Position numbers and translations under genes: made by a program
From: Tilletiaria anomala UBC 951
Taxonomy: Eukaryota > Basidiomycota > Exobasidiomycetes > Georgefischeriales > Tilletiariaceae
NCBI RefSeq assembly: GCF_000711695.1
Contig: NW_013546921.1
Location: forward strand, 1-64,000
Reading direction: 5' to 3'
DNA length: 64,000 nt
Part shown: positions 12,620-24,084 of the stretch, piece after piece
How the letters are laid out: each line of letters begins with the position of its first letter
Position numbering within the stretch: the first letter of the stretch is position 1
The notes under the pieces: generated by a model
Database searches by the model: none
Seen by the model: the letters and a program-made list of their open reading frames with translations, nothing else
Told to the model about the DNA's origin: nothing

Positions 12620-13426
12620 ACGACACGTCCCTTCTAACAGCACGTTCACGATATCATCATACCGACTTGGCTACTTTGGACCGCTTTTCAAGCTGACGAT
12701 TATATTCACGGCCACGGGTTACATAAACGCAGGCAGAACGTGTATTTTGTTGTAACATACAGGACGACCACGATTCGATGCAGGCCCTTGCTAGGGATCA
12801 AACGCACACTATTCTTAGCTTTTTGATCGTCCGCCTCTTTTCAATTTCGCTCTACCGCCCCCCCCCTGGGTTTCGCGGACGAACTTTTGCAAGCAGGCCA
12901 GGTTGGTGCCATCGTCTGACCAGGGCTGTGTTCTGAGAGCAGAGAGGCCAAATACTCATTGACGCCGGTTCGTGCGCCTGAAAATTTATCGCCAGCACGG
13001 CCGATGTTCTACAGTCCCTGGGAGAGACAAAATGTCCGCCAGGAGGCACGGCGATGATCAAATCAAAACAGCTGTTCTGTGCGGCGGAGTGAGCTATTAT
13101 AGTATGCAGATGTGTGCTGTCTGTTTTGCATACTGTAACTGCGCTGTCACGCCGCGCGGAGCGTCTCCGTTTCGCATGTGGTTGGTGGTTCACTCTGGTC
13201 GCTTTACGTCTTGACCGTTCCACCCTCGACGTCTATTTGATCATAATTCATTCACTGCCAGCTGAGGTTGGTCTTTGTACAACTTCATTTGTCGACGCAC
13301 AGATGTGGACTTGCACAGCCCGGCGACCACTGGGTGCATCATCCGCTCCACGTTGAGCTACACTATGCAAGGTGCTGGAGGCCTCGTCACCGCAACTTGT
13401 GCCTGAAAGGTGCGCCGAAGTCCGTC
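12620..13426. other. Intergenic region between MFS and RhoGAP genes
   Basis: Holds the 3' flank of the transporter and the promoter of the RhoGAP gene. A run of eight or nine C lies at about 12857-12865. An open frame runs in from 13268 to the RhoGAP start at 13427, but its predicted residues look non-coding, so I treat it as 5' leader. No other gene was seen. Confidence 0.5.
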
Positions 13427-16400
13427 ATGCCACCATCCCATTCCACATCATCAGCTCCAGGCGAAGCAAGCGAGCTTGTTTACCCTCAGCTGGCAAAAAA
13501 ACGCTCTCATCGCCTCCTTGGGTCAGATGCGGCTTCTTCACGGCCCCCAGCGAGTCCAACAACAAAGATCGCTACGCTGCGCCCTGGTAGCTCAGCTGCT
13601 GACTCCGTCTTTGCTGGCGAGCAGCCAGGTACACATGGACGCGACAGAGGCGGTCTAGGCTTGCGCATACAGGGTGATGCCAGGGCCGCTAGCAGCATCA
13701 GCCGGGCGTATACATCGCCCATAACAGGTTTCAGTGGATCCATATACGGCAGCTCTCCTCCCCCTTCTTCATCTTCGGCTGCTAGTGGTACTCTTTTGAC
13801 GCTCTTTGGAGCGTTATGGACGGAGAATGCGGGGGCGACAGGCTCAGAGACAACTTCTCCATCAAAAGGGGATATGAGGCGATCGCCTACCATACCTTCG
13901 AGCCCAAGGCCAGCAATGCGCAGTGCGCCATTGTCTACAGCGTCCAGCTCGGCCATGGGTGAGTCTGCCACTCCCTCTTCGGGCACCAAAAGTTCTATGG
14001 CAGGCTGGGGCACTCTGTGGGCCTGGGGTGGGACATCGAAATCGCCAGCGGCACATCAGCAGCAGCAAGCGACGCAAGAACAGGTTCCTCTGTCCGCCCC
14101 CTTGCCCATTACCGCAGAAGCAAACGGTGTAGGTGCGGATGATCAAGTGACTTCAACAGCCGCGCAAGCTGCTCAGGCTGGTAGGAAAGGTCGCTCTAGA
14201 GCGGCTATTCCCTTTGCCACCTTCTCACCTACCTCTTCTATTAGCGATCTACCCTCCGATCCGCCGACCCACCCACCGCAAGCCTTATTGCCAGATGCAG
14301 GCGACAGCAGTGCAGAGAGCAATGCAAGAGGCATCAGCGCAGATACTTCGCAAAGCACGCTGTTCAGCAACGCGAACGAAGGCTTTAACGCGACGCCGGC
14401 TGGAACACCGCAGGAGCCAAGTGCAGATGAGCTGATGAATAAGACCTACAAAAGCAGCATCGGCGGCGAGGATGCGTATGCAACCCTTTCGCGTCTGCGT
14501 AATCGTCCAAGCGTACTGCTAACCACACAAAAGGATGTTAGCTTTCAAAGTGGCCCTGCTGGTAATGACAGAAGCGTCCCACCCTCGCCACTCTTCAGCG
14601 CACTCAGCTGGAATGCGACCATTACCAACAAGTCGGCTGGGGGCGCATCGCGCTTCTTGCGGCGAGGCGGCGGCGATGGTGCAGCAGCTAAACGCTTCAT
14701 GAAATTGAAAGGAAAGGACAAGGAGGCACCGCAAGGATTGTCAATCGATGATTTCGCTGACTTGGAGCAGGTGGCACGCGAGCTGGAGCGTGTCGATGAC
14801 CATGTCCGCCGCATCGTCTTTCAAGCCGGTCTCGATTACGAGACGCGGCCGATTGTCGTGCTTGCTGCTTGCAACCTACCGGATCCGAAGGATCTTGACT
14901 ATGACTTCCTGCTCGAGTAAGATTCCATGTGGTGTCGATGCATGGACGTTGAAGCTGACAGCCGCTTTCACGCTTGCAGCCGCATCTTGACGACCATGGA
15001 CCTTTTTGTGGAGAACGATTACACCATCCTCTACCTCGCGGGAGGCGGCAAGCACCGACCAGGGTGGAATTGGATGTGGAAAGCGTACAGGCGGCTTGGG
15101 CGAAAGTGAGTCTTTTCAGCTTCTGTTGGCTTGCCTCTGGCTTTTGCTCGGCTCACGAGAAGGCTTTGTGGGTCAGATTCCGAAAGAACCTCAAAAAACT
15201 TTACATTCTCCATCCAACCTTCTTCACTCGCTCACTGGTACAGCTCATCTCGACCGGGGCGTACTTTGTCTCGCCAAAGTTCAGCAAGAAGATCGTGCAT
15301 GTGCGAAGTATGAGCGAGCTGGCGACGATGATCGATATTCGTCAGATTGACTTTCCGCCTGAGGTGCTGGCGTGCAATGCAAAGGTGGAAGAAAAGGTCA
15401 TCTTCCCCGAGGGCGAAAAGATGGTCTCAGAGCGCTTGGGCGAAGGGCTGGACGGCAAGATCTTCGGCGTACCGCTTGAGAGCATCATGGGCGAAAGGGG
15501 AGAAAAAGGCGGCGTGCCGCGTGTGCTGCGCGATTGTGGAGACTTTCTTCGGAGCAGCGATCGCCTGCGTGCCGAGGGACTGTTTCGCCGCTCTCCATCT
15601 TCTGCGCTGCTCAAAGCGGCGCAGGAAAGCTATGATCGCGGCGCGCCCGTCAACCTTGACAACTACAACGATCCAAACATTGCTGCTGTCTTGATGAAGC
15701 TCTTCTTTCGCATGCTTCCCAAGCCGATATTTTCTGCGACCCTGTATCCGGCCATCAAAGCGTGCCCGCGGCTAGAAGCAGGCAACAACGATGCAGAAGT
15801 GATCACGTACATCCGCGATGTGGTACTCGGCGCGATCGAACCACCTTGTAACCTCACCGTGCTGTCCTTTGCACTCGAGCTTCTGCATTCGGTCTCGGTC
15901 CACAGCGAGAAGAACAAGATGGACGCGAGCAATCTAGCCACCGTCTTCACGCCCAATTTGGTACGTAGTGGCAATGCGTTGAAGGACATGACTCTGTGCC
16001 TCGTGCAAGGCTCAGCGACCATGTCAGATGGGCCAGCTGCCCAATGCTCGGCCAAGCCGGCGCAAGAAAGCGAGACGACGCTCGGTACGATCATCAAACT
16101 CTGCATCGAGCGTCATTACGAGATCTTCGACGAGATAGATTTCGAGCCTCCGACGATGACTTTCGATGACAGTGGCGTCCATGACATGTCCCTGCAGACG
16201 GCGCCTAGCACGCCGGATGCGCATGCGACGCCAGCTACGCTGCGAACGACGACGCTGAAGCGCGGCCACCGCAAAGTAGATTCGGGCGGGTCCAGTTCGA
16301 GATTCATCAACGTGTCCGCTGCTAATGCGCCGCATGTCGCTGCAGCGGAAGCATCGCCATCGATCCGCTCGGCAAAGAGTAGCGAGTTCCGAGGCCCAGG

Positions 16401-16848
16401 CTCCCTTGCGAGCATGAGTCGCAATGCGTCAGGGAGTCTACGTCTGACCAAAGGCCGGCTCGGCTCGAGCAATTTCAAAGCGATTCCTTCTGCGCTCATC
16501 GTGACGCCCGCTTCTACGGATGTGGGCGCGGCGGCAACTTCGCCGTACGGTAATAGCAATTCGGATCTCTCATCGCCACCGTTGACCGGCACCAGCAGCG
16601 GCGTGACGGTCTCGAGCGCCAGTGCACTGGGCACCTTTGCGTCACCGCTCAGCACTACAGCAGTGATGCAACAGCAACAACAACAACAACAGCAGCAGCA
16701 CTCATCCCCCGCATTTGGGCTAGATGCTTCCTCGCCTCTGCCAGTCGAGCAAGAAAGGCAGGAAGCAGATGGGGCAGATATGCCGCGCAGGAAACGTGGG
16801 AATACTTTGCGTAGGGAGCTCAGCGTGGTCGAGGACGCTGAAGAATGA
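13427..16848 (+). CDS. RhoGAP with CRAL-TRIO (Sec14-like) domain
   Basis: Three exons (13427..14916, 14980..15105, 15177..16848) give 1095 residues. Residues 1 to about 430 are Ser/Pro/Ala-rich and probably disordered. A CRAL-TRIO/BCH-type lipid-binding domain follows at about 465-610 (RPIVVLAACNLP, YTILYLAGG, LYILHPTFF), then a RhoGAP domain at about 634-855 with the arginine-finger motif AEGLFRRSPS and the conserved NLATVFTPNL. The tail is Ser-rich with a polyglutamine run near residues 1035-1045. This order matches p50RhoGAP (ARHGAP1) and related fungal proteins, which stimulate GTP hydrolysis by Rho/Cdc42 GTPases at membranes. Which GTPase it acts on is unknown. The start is the first ATG after the non-coding-looking leader; a later start would change only the disordered region. 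Confidence 0.92.
16669..16698 (+). repeat. CAA/CAG run encoding polyglutamine
   Basis: Ten successive Gln codons (mixed CAA and CAG) follow VM in the C-terminal tail of the RhoGAP protein. Mixed codons suggest a fairly stable tract rather than a freshly expanded one. Confidence 0.85.
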
Positions 16849-17059
16849 ATGGACACTGTACATTAGGTGAACGCGCTAGCAATCCAGTGATACCCCTTCC
16901 TGCTGCATACTGTTTCGGGCACGGCACTTTGGTTGTGATCAAACTGCCTCTTCGTTCTGATCGAGACTGATGAATTTAAAGTCTACTTGGGACTGGATCG
17001 TTTGTGGGGGCATGCGAGCAAAATTCAAGCATAAATACACGTAACTATAAATTCAGGGA

Positions 17060-19080
17060 CTAGAGCTTCAGGGCGGTTCTGTTATGCAGCAGCCGAGACA
17101 CGGTGACGGGTAAGGCGGAGCTGAGGATCATGACGCCAGTATACACCTGCATGGGCACGTAGTTGGTGTCGTTGTGACTATCGAGCAAACGGCCGGCGAC
17201 CGGTTGCGAGCCGAGTGCGCCGAATGCGATGATCGTCACGCCGATGCCTGTCAACATCGCGGGAATCACATCACTGTCAGCACATTTGCTGTTGATTTGG
17301 GGGATTGCCTTACAGGGCGGGTCGCCATCTGATGGACTTCGCGTGCACTGCGATACACTGCGATGCGATGCTTTGTGCAGGTATGCGGGGAATAAGACTC
17401 ACCGACCCAGGCGGAGATGAGCTGCGGAGACGGCGCGAGCTTGGCAGCGACGGGGGTGAAGAGTGACTGCAGCGCACCGCTGAAGAAGCCGTAGAAGCAG
17501 CTCCAGACAATGTTGCCGGCATTGTCGTGGGCTGCGGTGGTTGCAAGAGTGGAGGCAAGGGCGGTCAGGTGAGATGCTTCGGCATCCGCGTTCTCACGCC
17601 TTTGTCGGGACGTACCTGGAATCCAGCACAGGCTGATGATGCCGGTGATGAGGATGACGAGGATCAACGTGTTGTAGTGTCCGAGATAGCGGTCTGTGGA
17701 TGGAGAGATGGGGAAGCATTCATCAGCCTCGGGCCGGCGCCTGGCGCGAGGGCCTCGATCGAACGCGGAGGGCGAGCTCACCGGCGATGATGCCGCAGAA
17801 GAAGCGGCCAAAGAATGAGACGCCGTTCATGATAGAAGGATAGTAGAAGGCGGCCTGGGCGGATGCACCCCAGCGCATGGCGTACGGGGTGATGTAAAAG
17901 TAGGGAACGTACAGCGCAAAGAAAAGGACCGTCAGGCCGAAAGCGAGGACGACCATGGACGACTGGCGGAACCACATGCCGAGGGGAAGACCCTTGGACT
18001 GGCGGCGCGGGACGCGCGTTTTGATCATACACGCCGCGACGAGCATGATGGCGAGCTGGAGGAAGCCAACGGTGCGCAGGGTCCAGCCAAGACCCACGCC
18101 GTCGTAGTTGAGTAGCCGGTTGATCAGCACGGGCCAGATGATCCCCCCCAACGACGTCCCGCTGACTGCGAGGCCCGTCGCGAGTGCGCGCTGCTTTAGG
18201 AACCACTGCTGCGGCGCCGCCAGCGCTGGCGTGAACGACAAGCCGAAGCCAAAAGCGCTGCAGAGCCCTTGCGAAAGAAGGAAGTGCCAGTACTTGGTCT
18301 GCGCGGCGGTGGCGGCGGCCCAGGGGGGAGGCCAGGGACCAGATATGTCAGCTTTGCGGTTGGTCCCCATCGGAACACGGAACAAGACATGGGAGGCATA
18401 CGCACACTGATGGAGGACATCATGGTTCCAAAGACGATAAAGAAGGCCGAAGCAAGGAGTGGGACCTGGGAAGACGGGTGAGAGGGGTCTTAGTCTCTTT
18501 TTCATTTCCTCCCCTGCAGGGTCGGATTGTCTGCAGTGAAAAGCAAGCGGCTCACCTTGGGCCCGTAAAGGTCAAGCAGCAGGCCGGCGGGGATACCGAA
18601 CCCAAAGGCGCCCCAGAGCTGTATGCTGCCGATCCACGCGATGGCGTCCTGGCTGTGGCCGACGAGCACGACACGCGAATAGTACGACTGGAACACGCTG
18701 AAAGAGTTGATGTAGCCGACGCCGGCGGTGAAGACGAGGGTGCTACCGACGACGACGGACCAGGCCTCCCAGCCGCCGTCCGGGAAGCTCATCGTCACGG
18801 GTGGCGCCGCTGGGAGCTGCTGCTGCTCAGACGCCGGCGAGGCCTGGCCCAGTGACATTTCAATATCCTGCGATGTCTTCTCGTTGGCGATACCTTCAAT
18901 ACCCTGCGAGGTCTTTTCACTGGCGGTGCCTTCAATATCCTGAGAGGTCTTTTCATTGGCGGTGCCGTCAATATCCTGCGATGTCTCGTTGGCGATGCTG
19001 TAGCCGCCGTGGGTCAATTCCCCGGACGCGGGCACGGGCACCGCGTCCGGGGGGTTCTCGTCCTGTTGGAGGTGAGCCAT
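17060..19080 (-). CDS. MFS transporter, monocarboxylate porter-like
   Basis: Six exons (19080..18556, 18465..18406, 18298..17782, 17693..17616, 17531..17403, 17247..17060) give 498 residues, all in phase. The last acceptor is placed at TTGACAG before 17247 because it alone yields the conserved ISAWVG-GIGVTIIAFG join. Twelve membrane segments start with the MCT-family motif FPDGGWEAWSVV. Typical MCT segments include ATGLAVSGTSLGG and YFYITPYAMRWG. Fungal relatives include proteins that carry riboflavin or monocarboxylates, so the substrate is open. The cytosolic N-terminus (about 95 residues) is built from four copies of an 11-12-residue unit. It ends 211 bases from the convergent RhoGAP gene. 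Confidence 0.88.
18859..18996 (-). repeat. In-frame 36-bp tandem repeat in transporter N-terminus
   Basis: Four near-identical copies of a 36-base unit (the first copy lacks one codon and the last is one codon short) encode the series ANE(K)TSQDI(D/E)G. They lie wholly within exon 1, before the first membrane helix. Units differ by a few silent and coding changes, so the array is a coding minisatellite that may vary in copy number. Confidence 0.9.
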
Positions 19081-19327
19081 GCTACTCTACAGTGCATTGA
19101 ACGGGAGGTAGCGATGGCGGGGCAACTGGAACCCGTTGCTCGAATTGAGAGCAGCCTGGAGTGCGAGTCGGGATGGATACCTTTTGCGGTGGATGGTGAT
19201 GATGATGGCGATGATGAATAGTTGTAGTGTTTGGTCCGTCCACGCTCGGAGTAGGTACTGGACGGTGCAGAGGCACTCGATGAAGGCAGGGGGACAATGA
19301 GTAGATTCATTCTAGTCGAGGAGTCAA

Positions 19328-19405
19328 CACGTGCACATGCTATAATCGACCATCAGTGGTAAGAGAGAGGGGGAAGAGGTAGACGGCCAATGCACGGTCA
19401 CGTGA
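19328..19405. promoter_or_regulatory. Pair of CACGTG E-boxes upstream of MCT-like gene
   Basis: Two CACGTG palindromes lie 71 bases apart, 250-325 bases upstream of the transporter start at 19080; the distal one is the extended TCACGTGA. Such sites bind bHLH factors (Cbf1/Pho4/SREBP type) in fungi. About 16 CACGTG sites are expected by chance in 64 kb, so only the spacing and promoter position make this worth listing. Confidence 0.3.
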
Positions 19406-21720
19406 TCGCTTCCTTCCTTCACAATAGTTGTAGTAGGAATTGGTATGCAATATGCATTGACCAGCCCTCCGGCCAGCGGGAACGTAGGTATGGGCCGACA
19501 GAATATATAAGGCTGACAGCAGCCTGCGCCTCGGGTGGTTGTCGCTGGGCACATGCCGGAGCGACAACCCAGCCGCAGCCGCGCTAATAACGGAAAGAAC
19601 GTAACTGAGGTAGTGCCCAAGCGCCAACTCTGGGACTGAAGCGGTCCTTCTATGGTGGAACTTGTAAAAAAAAGAACTGGTCCACAGGTTCAACCAGTCC
19701 GCTTTGCTAATACACACACGACACTCTTCCTACATTCCATGTTCGAGATGTACCAACAGGCAACAGCACGAGACCCCCGGGAAGGTTCATTGCCTGTAAT
19801 ACATCTATATCTATGTAGGTTTTCTTCTGTATGTGGATGGACCGTTGGAGTGTTACATTGTGTTACTGCCTATGCGAACATGTGGACGGCTGAACACGAA
19901 TCAAAAGGTGAAGCCCGGTGCAGGGCGCAAGGGCGTTTGTTTGTTTTTGTTTTTTTTATTAGGGTCTAGCACATATCCTGGGTTGCGCACTAACTCAACA
20001 AGAGGGTGCGAGCAGCCGACGTGAAAGGTCTCGTCAGTCGTGATGTGATGCAGTGTCCTCGCCATGCGAAGGGCCAGTCTGTGTGCGTGTGTGAAGGTTG
20101 CGTGAGCATTGGACCAGCGGGCCTCTCTGCACAAATCGAGTGGATCTGTGTGACGAGTTCGCTGCCGAAGCTTCATCACTTTCCACGAATTAAATGAAAT
20201 TTCTCGTAGTCCGTTTTAATCGCTTGATCCCAAATCCAGCCGAGATCCACGTCAGAACGCGCTGCATAGCGCATTTCGGGGCCTGCTCGGATCTGCGTTC
20301 TGCAACAAGCACATCAACAGGCGTCCAGTGATTCAGCTTGATCAAGATTTTAGCGCATCCGCTGACAAGCGTCCAAATTCCAAATCCGATTCAAGCAAAC
20401 CCACATGGACCGCCAAAGTTAAGTCAGTGTGAGGAGAGCACATAGAACCAAGTAATGTATGCTGCGCCGGCTCGATATGGTTACTGGTCATGCGGTGCGA
20501 GCTGACCAAGTGGACGAGGGCCGAGGGCGAGTCTCGAGAAGGGTTTCTGATCACTATTATCAAGTGTGCAACAAGAGGTCTTCCATTATACAAACCCTCC
20601 TTCTCTTGTGTGTGGTGTAGGATGGGTCTGCTGCCGCCTGCGAACTCTTTGCCACCCAGGTACCAATCCCCATCAAACACCCTCGCGGTTGTCTCGCCGC
20701 GCGGTGATGTCGCTTTTCTCAAATGCAATACTATAGCACAGGCTTATCTTAAAGTGACCAGCACCGGGGATGGGAGACTCTTTTCTTGGCCAAGGCTGCA
20801 ACATATCCCCGAAAAAAAGCCTTCATGTTGGGTTTCATTTGGTATTCCCTGTACAGGATAATAATGCACTGTCCCTGCCCATCGTCCGCCTCACCGACTT
20901 CATGCTCAGGTATGCCCCCGCCCAGCGGCCTGCAAGCTCAAGGTGCCGTAGGATTGCTCCATCACAATTCAGAGCAACTGGGGAGTCATAAGATCTCATG
21001 AAATTATCAAAATTACGTAGGAATGGATGACAACTGCTTCAGCGCGAAGTTGGCTGGGGATGTCTTCATGATCTGATATCCGGATCCGGGACCGGAGCTT
21101 GCGCTCGTGATGGAATTCTGCGAACCACTTCTCAAACCCATGAAAAATTCCAAGTCATTCGGCTCAGGCTCCGAGGCTCTACATGAGACCAGCGTAGGAG
21201 CAGTGTGAGGCTCTAGATCGGATTCCTGTGCCATGGTTGGAAGGCACAGCGGGACGGCCTATTTGGACGATCGCTTTGATGCACCAGGCGGCACCGGTAG
21301 CGGTGTACCGTGACACCTGGGCTAAAAGACTCGGATGCGTGTGAGTGGTGCAGTTCCAGCGCGGTTGTCCATCGCATGCGGCAGCACAGACAAAAATAAA
21401 CAAATGCTGGTAGTGTGGTACATACAAACAGAGACACAGCTGACGGCTCCACTGCCAATCCGGGGACACCCGCTTTCCGCAGCGATTTCACCGGAGAGCT
21501 AGGAGTTCTCCGGCGGCCATTTGAGGCCTTTTGTAAGATCAGCGGGAACCCACGTCGGCTCTTAGCAAAGTACAAAAAGCGCGGGATTGAACCCTCTTTC
21601 CTTTCCGAATGAACCTTCTGGCTCAGACGCAGAGGCACCATGCATCGTGGACAGCTCTGATTATGGCGAGGTAGAACGCGAACTAGCGACTGCATGGTGC
21701 ATGCCGACTTACCGCAACAT

Positions 21721-21780
21721 GTACATACCCAGACATACATAGATGTACATACATATGTACATATATTCATACATACATAC
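21721..21780. repeat. Imperfect ACAT-rich microsatellite
   Basis: About 60 bases built from repeated TACATA/ACAT units with interruptions, in non-coding sequence. Confidence 0.75.
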
Positions 21781-22338
21781 AAATGCAGTAATTCAAGAAC
21801 GCCGCATCCGGGCGAACTGCGTGAGAGAATGTGAAGGTGCAAATATCCCGAAACGTCTAAAGAGCAGCCCAGGACTTTTCCCCGACTGATTCAGTGATTT
21901 GCAGTCGTATTGTAACACTCTCATGGTGCGAGACGTATAGCGCAGGTAATTTGCGCGCATTTCTTACCAAACGCCGCTACTCTTCGATCAGATGCATCTC
22001 CATCTGTTCATCCTCTCACTTTTGCCTCCACCAGCGCCGCTGACCTTGCGCCCACCTGTCCCTTCTCCCACCAAGTCCATCATCTGCGGCCCCGCTAAGA
22101 GGGCAGTCTGGGTCGTCACTACCGACCTGAGTTTTCACTTATTATTACGTCTGTTCTTTCTTGACCATCGTGCTCTCTCTCTAATCTCCACCATCCATCT
22201 GCGACCAGCCACTCATCATCCTTTCTCAGTCTTCACCTTCTTCTCGACCCCGTCCAAGCGATCCTCACGACGCAGCCTCGCTCGTGTGGCTCGCTCGCAA
22301 CCTTCGATAGAACACCAGAGACCGAGTGCGAGGCGACG

Positions 22339-24084
22339 ATGTCGTTGGTCGAAACCTGCTCAGCCACGGGCTGCGCCGGGCGCCTAGAGCTCGGTCACGA
22401 CTACTACATCCCGTTGGATCCGTGGCAGCTGCGGAAAGAGATTGAGGCATATCGATGGTCGCTGCTCGCGGTCTTCGGCGTCTTTGCGTGGGAGATCATC
22501 GTCACGTTTCCTGAGGAGTGGTCGCGCTGGAAGCAGATCTTCCGCCGCGAGATGGTGCCCATCAACGCCTGTGTGCTCACCGCGCGTTGGGCCGCTTGGG
22601 GAGGCGTTGCGGCGGTCACGATGTATGCCTTCAGCGAGTCGCCAAGGACGAGCTGCCAGGCTACGCTCACACTCATCATGTTCTTTGTCGCCCTCAACTC
22701 GGTGAGTCGTCCATCAATCTTGTGGGTGCGTTGGCAGACGACATCTTAACTTTGCTCGGCTTGATCCGTCCGCCCATCTTCAGATTGCTCTATCACTTAT
22801 CCAACACATCCGCGTGACCGCGCTGCATGTGCGCAACCTCCGCGCGCGTCGCCTCGTTACCGCGCTCGTCGTGCTCAATGCCTGCGCGTGGATCGCATCC
22901 ATTGCTGGCTTCCGCGCTGGGCCGACGAACCCAAAGGTCGCCCAGCCGGGCTTCCCCGGCTGCTCCCCGCTGCCGTCGCCCCGCTGGCGCTCGCTCGGAT
23001 GGGGCGTCAGCATGGTCGTCGACGTCGTCATCCTCCTGCTCACCCTCGCGGGCACCGGCGCGATTCAGAAGAACATCCGCCACGCCACCGGCGGCAAACA
23101 TGTCATCAACCTCCTGCAAGGCTCCGCTTGGATCAACTTCCTTGTCACCTTTACCGGCAACGCTGCCTGCTTTTTCACCACCGTCTTTAGCGGGAACCTG
23201 ATTCGTGAGTAGTCATCGTCGCTGTTAGCCCCCACTAGGTGCTGCGTGTGGGTGCTCCAAAATCCGTGTCTGACGCTGCTCCTGCTTGCATCTCTCCACT
23301 TGCTCGTCGTGCTACAGTCTCCAACATCCCCATCGCCATCTCGACCCTGTTCAACACGATCATCGCCGCACGCGTGGTGTTCCACAGCATCTCGTGGAAC
23401 GAGGGCAGCGACATTCTGCTCGTCGGGCCGCACTCGCGACGCCCAGACGACTATGGCCCCAGCGGGCTTGTGCGTGGGTCTGGCAGCGCCGGCGCCGACC
23501 ATAGCATTGGAGGCGGTGACGGCGGCCTCACTAACGGGGGGCTATCGCCACGCTTTGCTGCGGTGCTGGAGAAAGCCGGCGATGACAGCATAGCGCGGCG
23601 GGGGAGCGAAAAGCTGAGCAGCGGGTTCCGGTTCAGCAACCCGCGTGCTATCTTCTCGACCAGCAAGAGCGGCCCGCCGAACTCGCTCGAAGACAAGGAA
23701 TACGAGGATGCCGTCTTCCGCGGGCGCATCTCGATGCGTCGCGGGTCCGAGCCGGCGTCAGGACTGACGTCACCCAAGGGGACGCCGGACATTGAGGCGC
23801 AGCCGGCAGTGGCGCGCTGGACGCCGAATGTGTTCGGCAACAGTGGTAGCGGCATTGGCCCGACTGTGCTCGGTTCGCCGCGGCGGATAGACACACCGAG
23901 CGCCAGCAACGGCGGTGCGGCGTACGAGCTGATGGTACCCGGGCAGCCGCCGCGGATCGCCGTCGCGCGCTGCGCCACGGGTCGCAGCTTGGCGCCCGCA
24001 GGTCGCGGCAGGGTCAGCCCGACCGGGCACGAAGGCTACACGGGCGTGCAAGTGCACAAGGAGGTCTTCCGCATCACACACTGA
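22339..24084 (+). CDS. Seven-helix membrane protein, DUF6533-like
   Basis: Three exons (22339..22701, 22784..23204, 23318..24084) give 516 residues with all phases closing. Seven hydrophobic segments are visible: about WSLLAVFGVFAW, CVLTARWAAWGG, TLTLIMFFVAL, LVTALVVLNACAW, VSMVVDVVILLLTL, INFLVTFTGNAACFF and IPIAISTLFNTII. They are followed by a soluble tail of about 250 residues rich in Ser, Gly and Pro. The first two helices and their Trp-rich loop resemble the large basidiomycete family of seven-helix proteins with a DUF6533-type N-terminus. Function is unknown for this family. The topology is receptor-like, but no ligand or G-protein motif can be read. Confidence 0.7.

Larger units (their letters stand above)
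19081..22338. other. 3.3 kb stretch without a recognisable gene
   Basis: No open frame above about 210 codons, and none with a recognisable domain or splice-linked coding blocks. The left part is the upstream region of the MCT-like transporter and carries two CACGTG boxes (19328-19333 and 19399-19404, the second inside TCACGTGA) and a TATATAA at about 19504. The right 350 bases are C/T-rich and look like the leader of the seven-helix protein gene. Confidence 0.5.

Noticed and set aside
17266-17286. Acceptor at 17278-17280 for the last exon of the MCT-like gene
   Set aside because: It runs into a stop within a few codons; the TTGACAG acceptor before 17247 keeps the frame and the conserved residues.
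21560-21610. Possible tRNA T-loop (GGTTCAATCC on the minus strand)
   Set aside because: The T-stem does not pair and no cloverleaf can be drawn.
22814-23212. Overlapping frames within the seven-helix gene
   Set aside because: Only one frame carries the hydrophobic helix pattern and joins in phase to both neighbouring exons; the others are GC-rich shadows.
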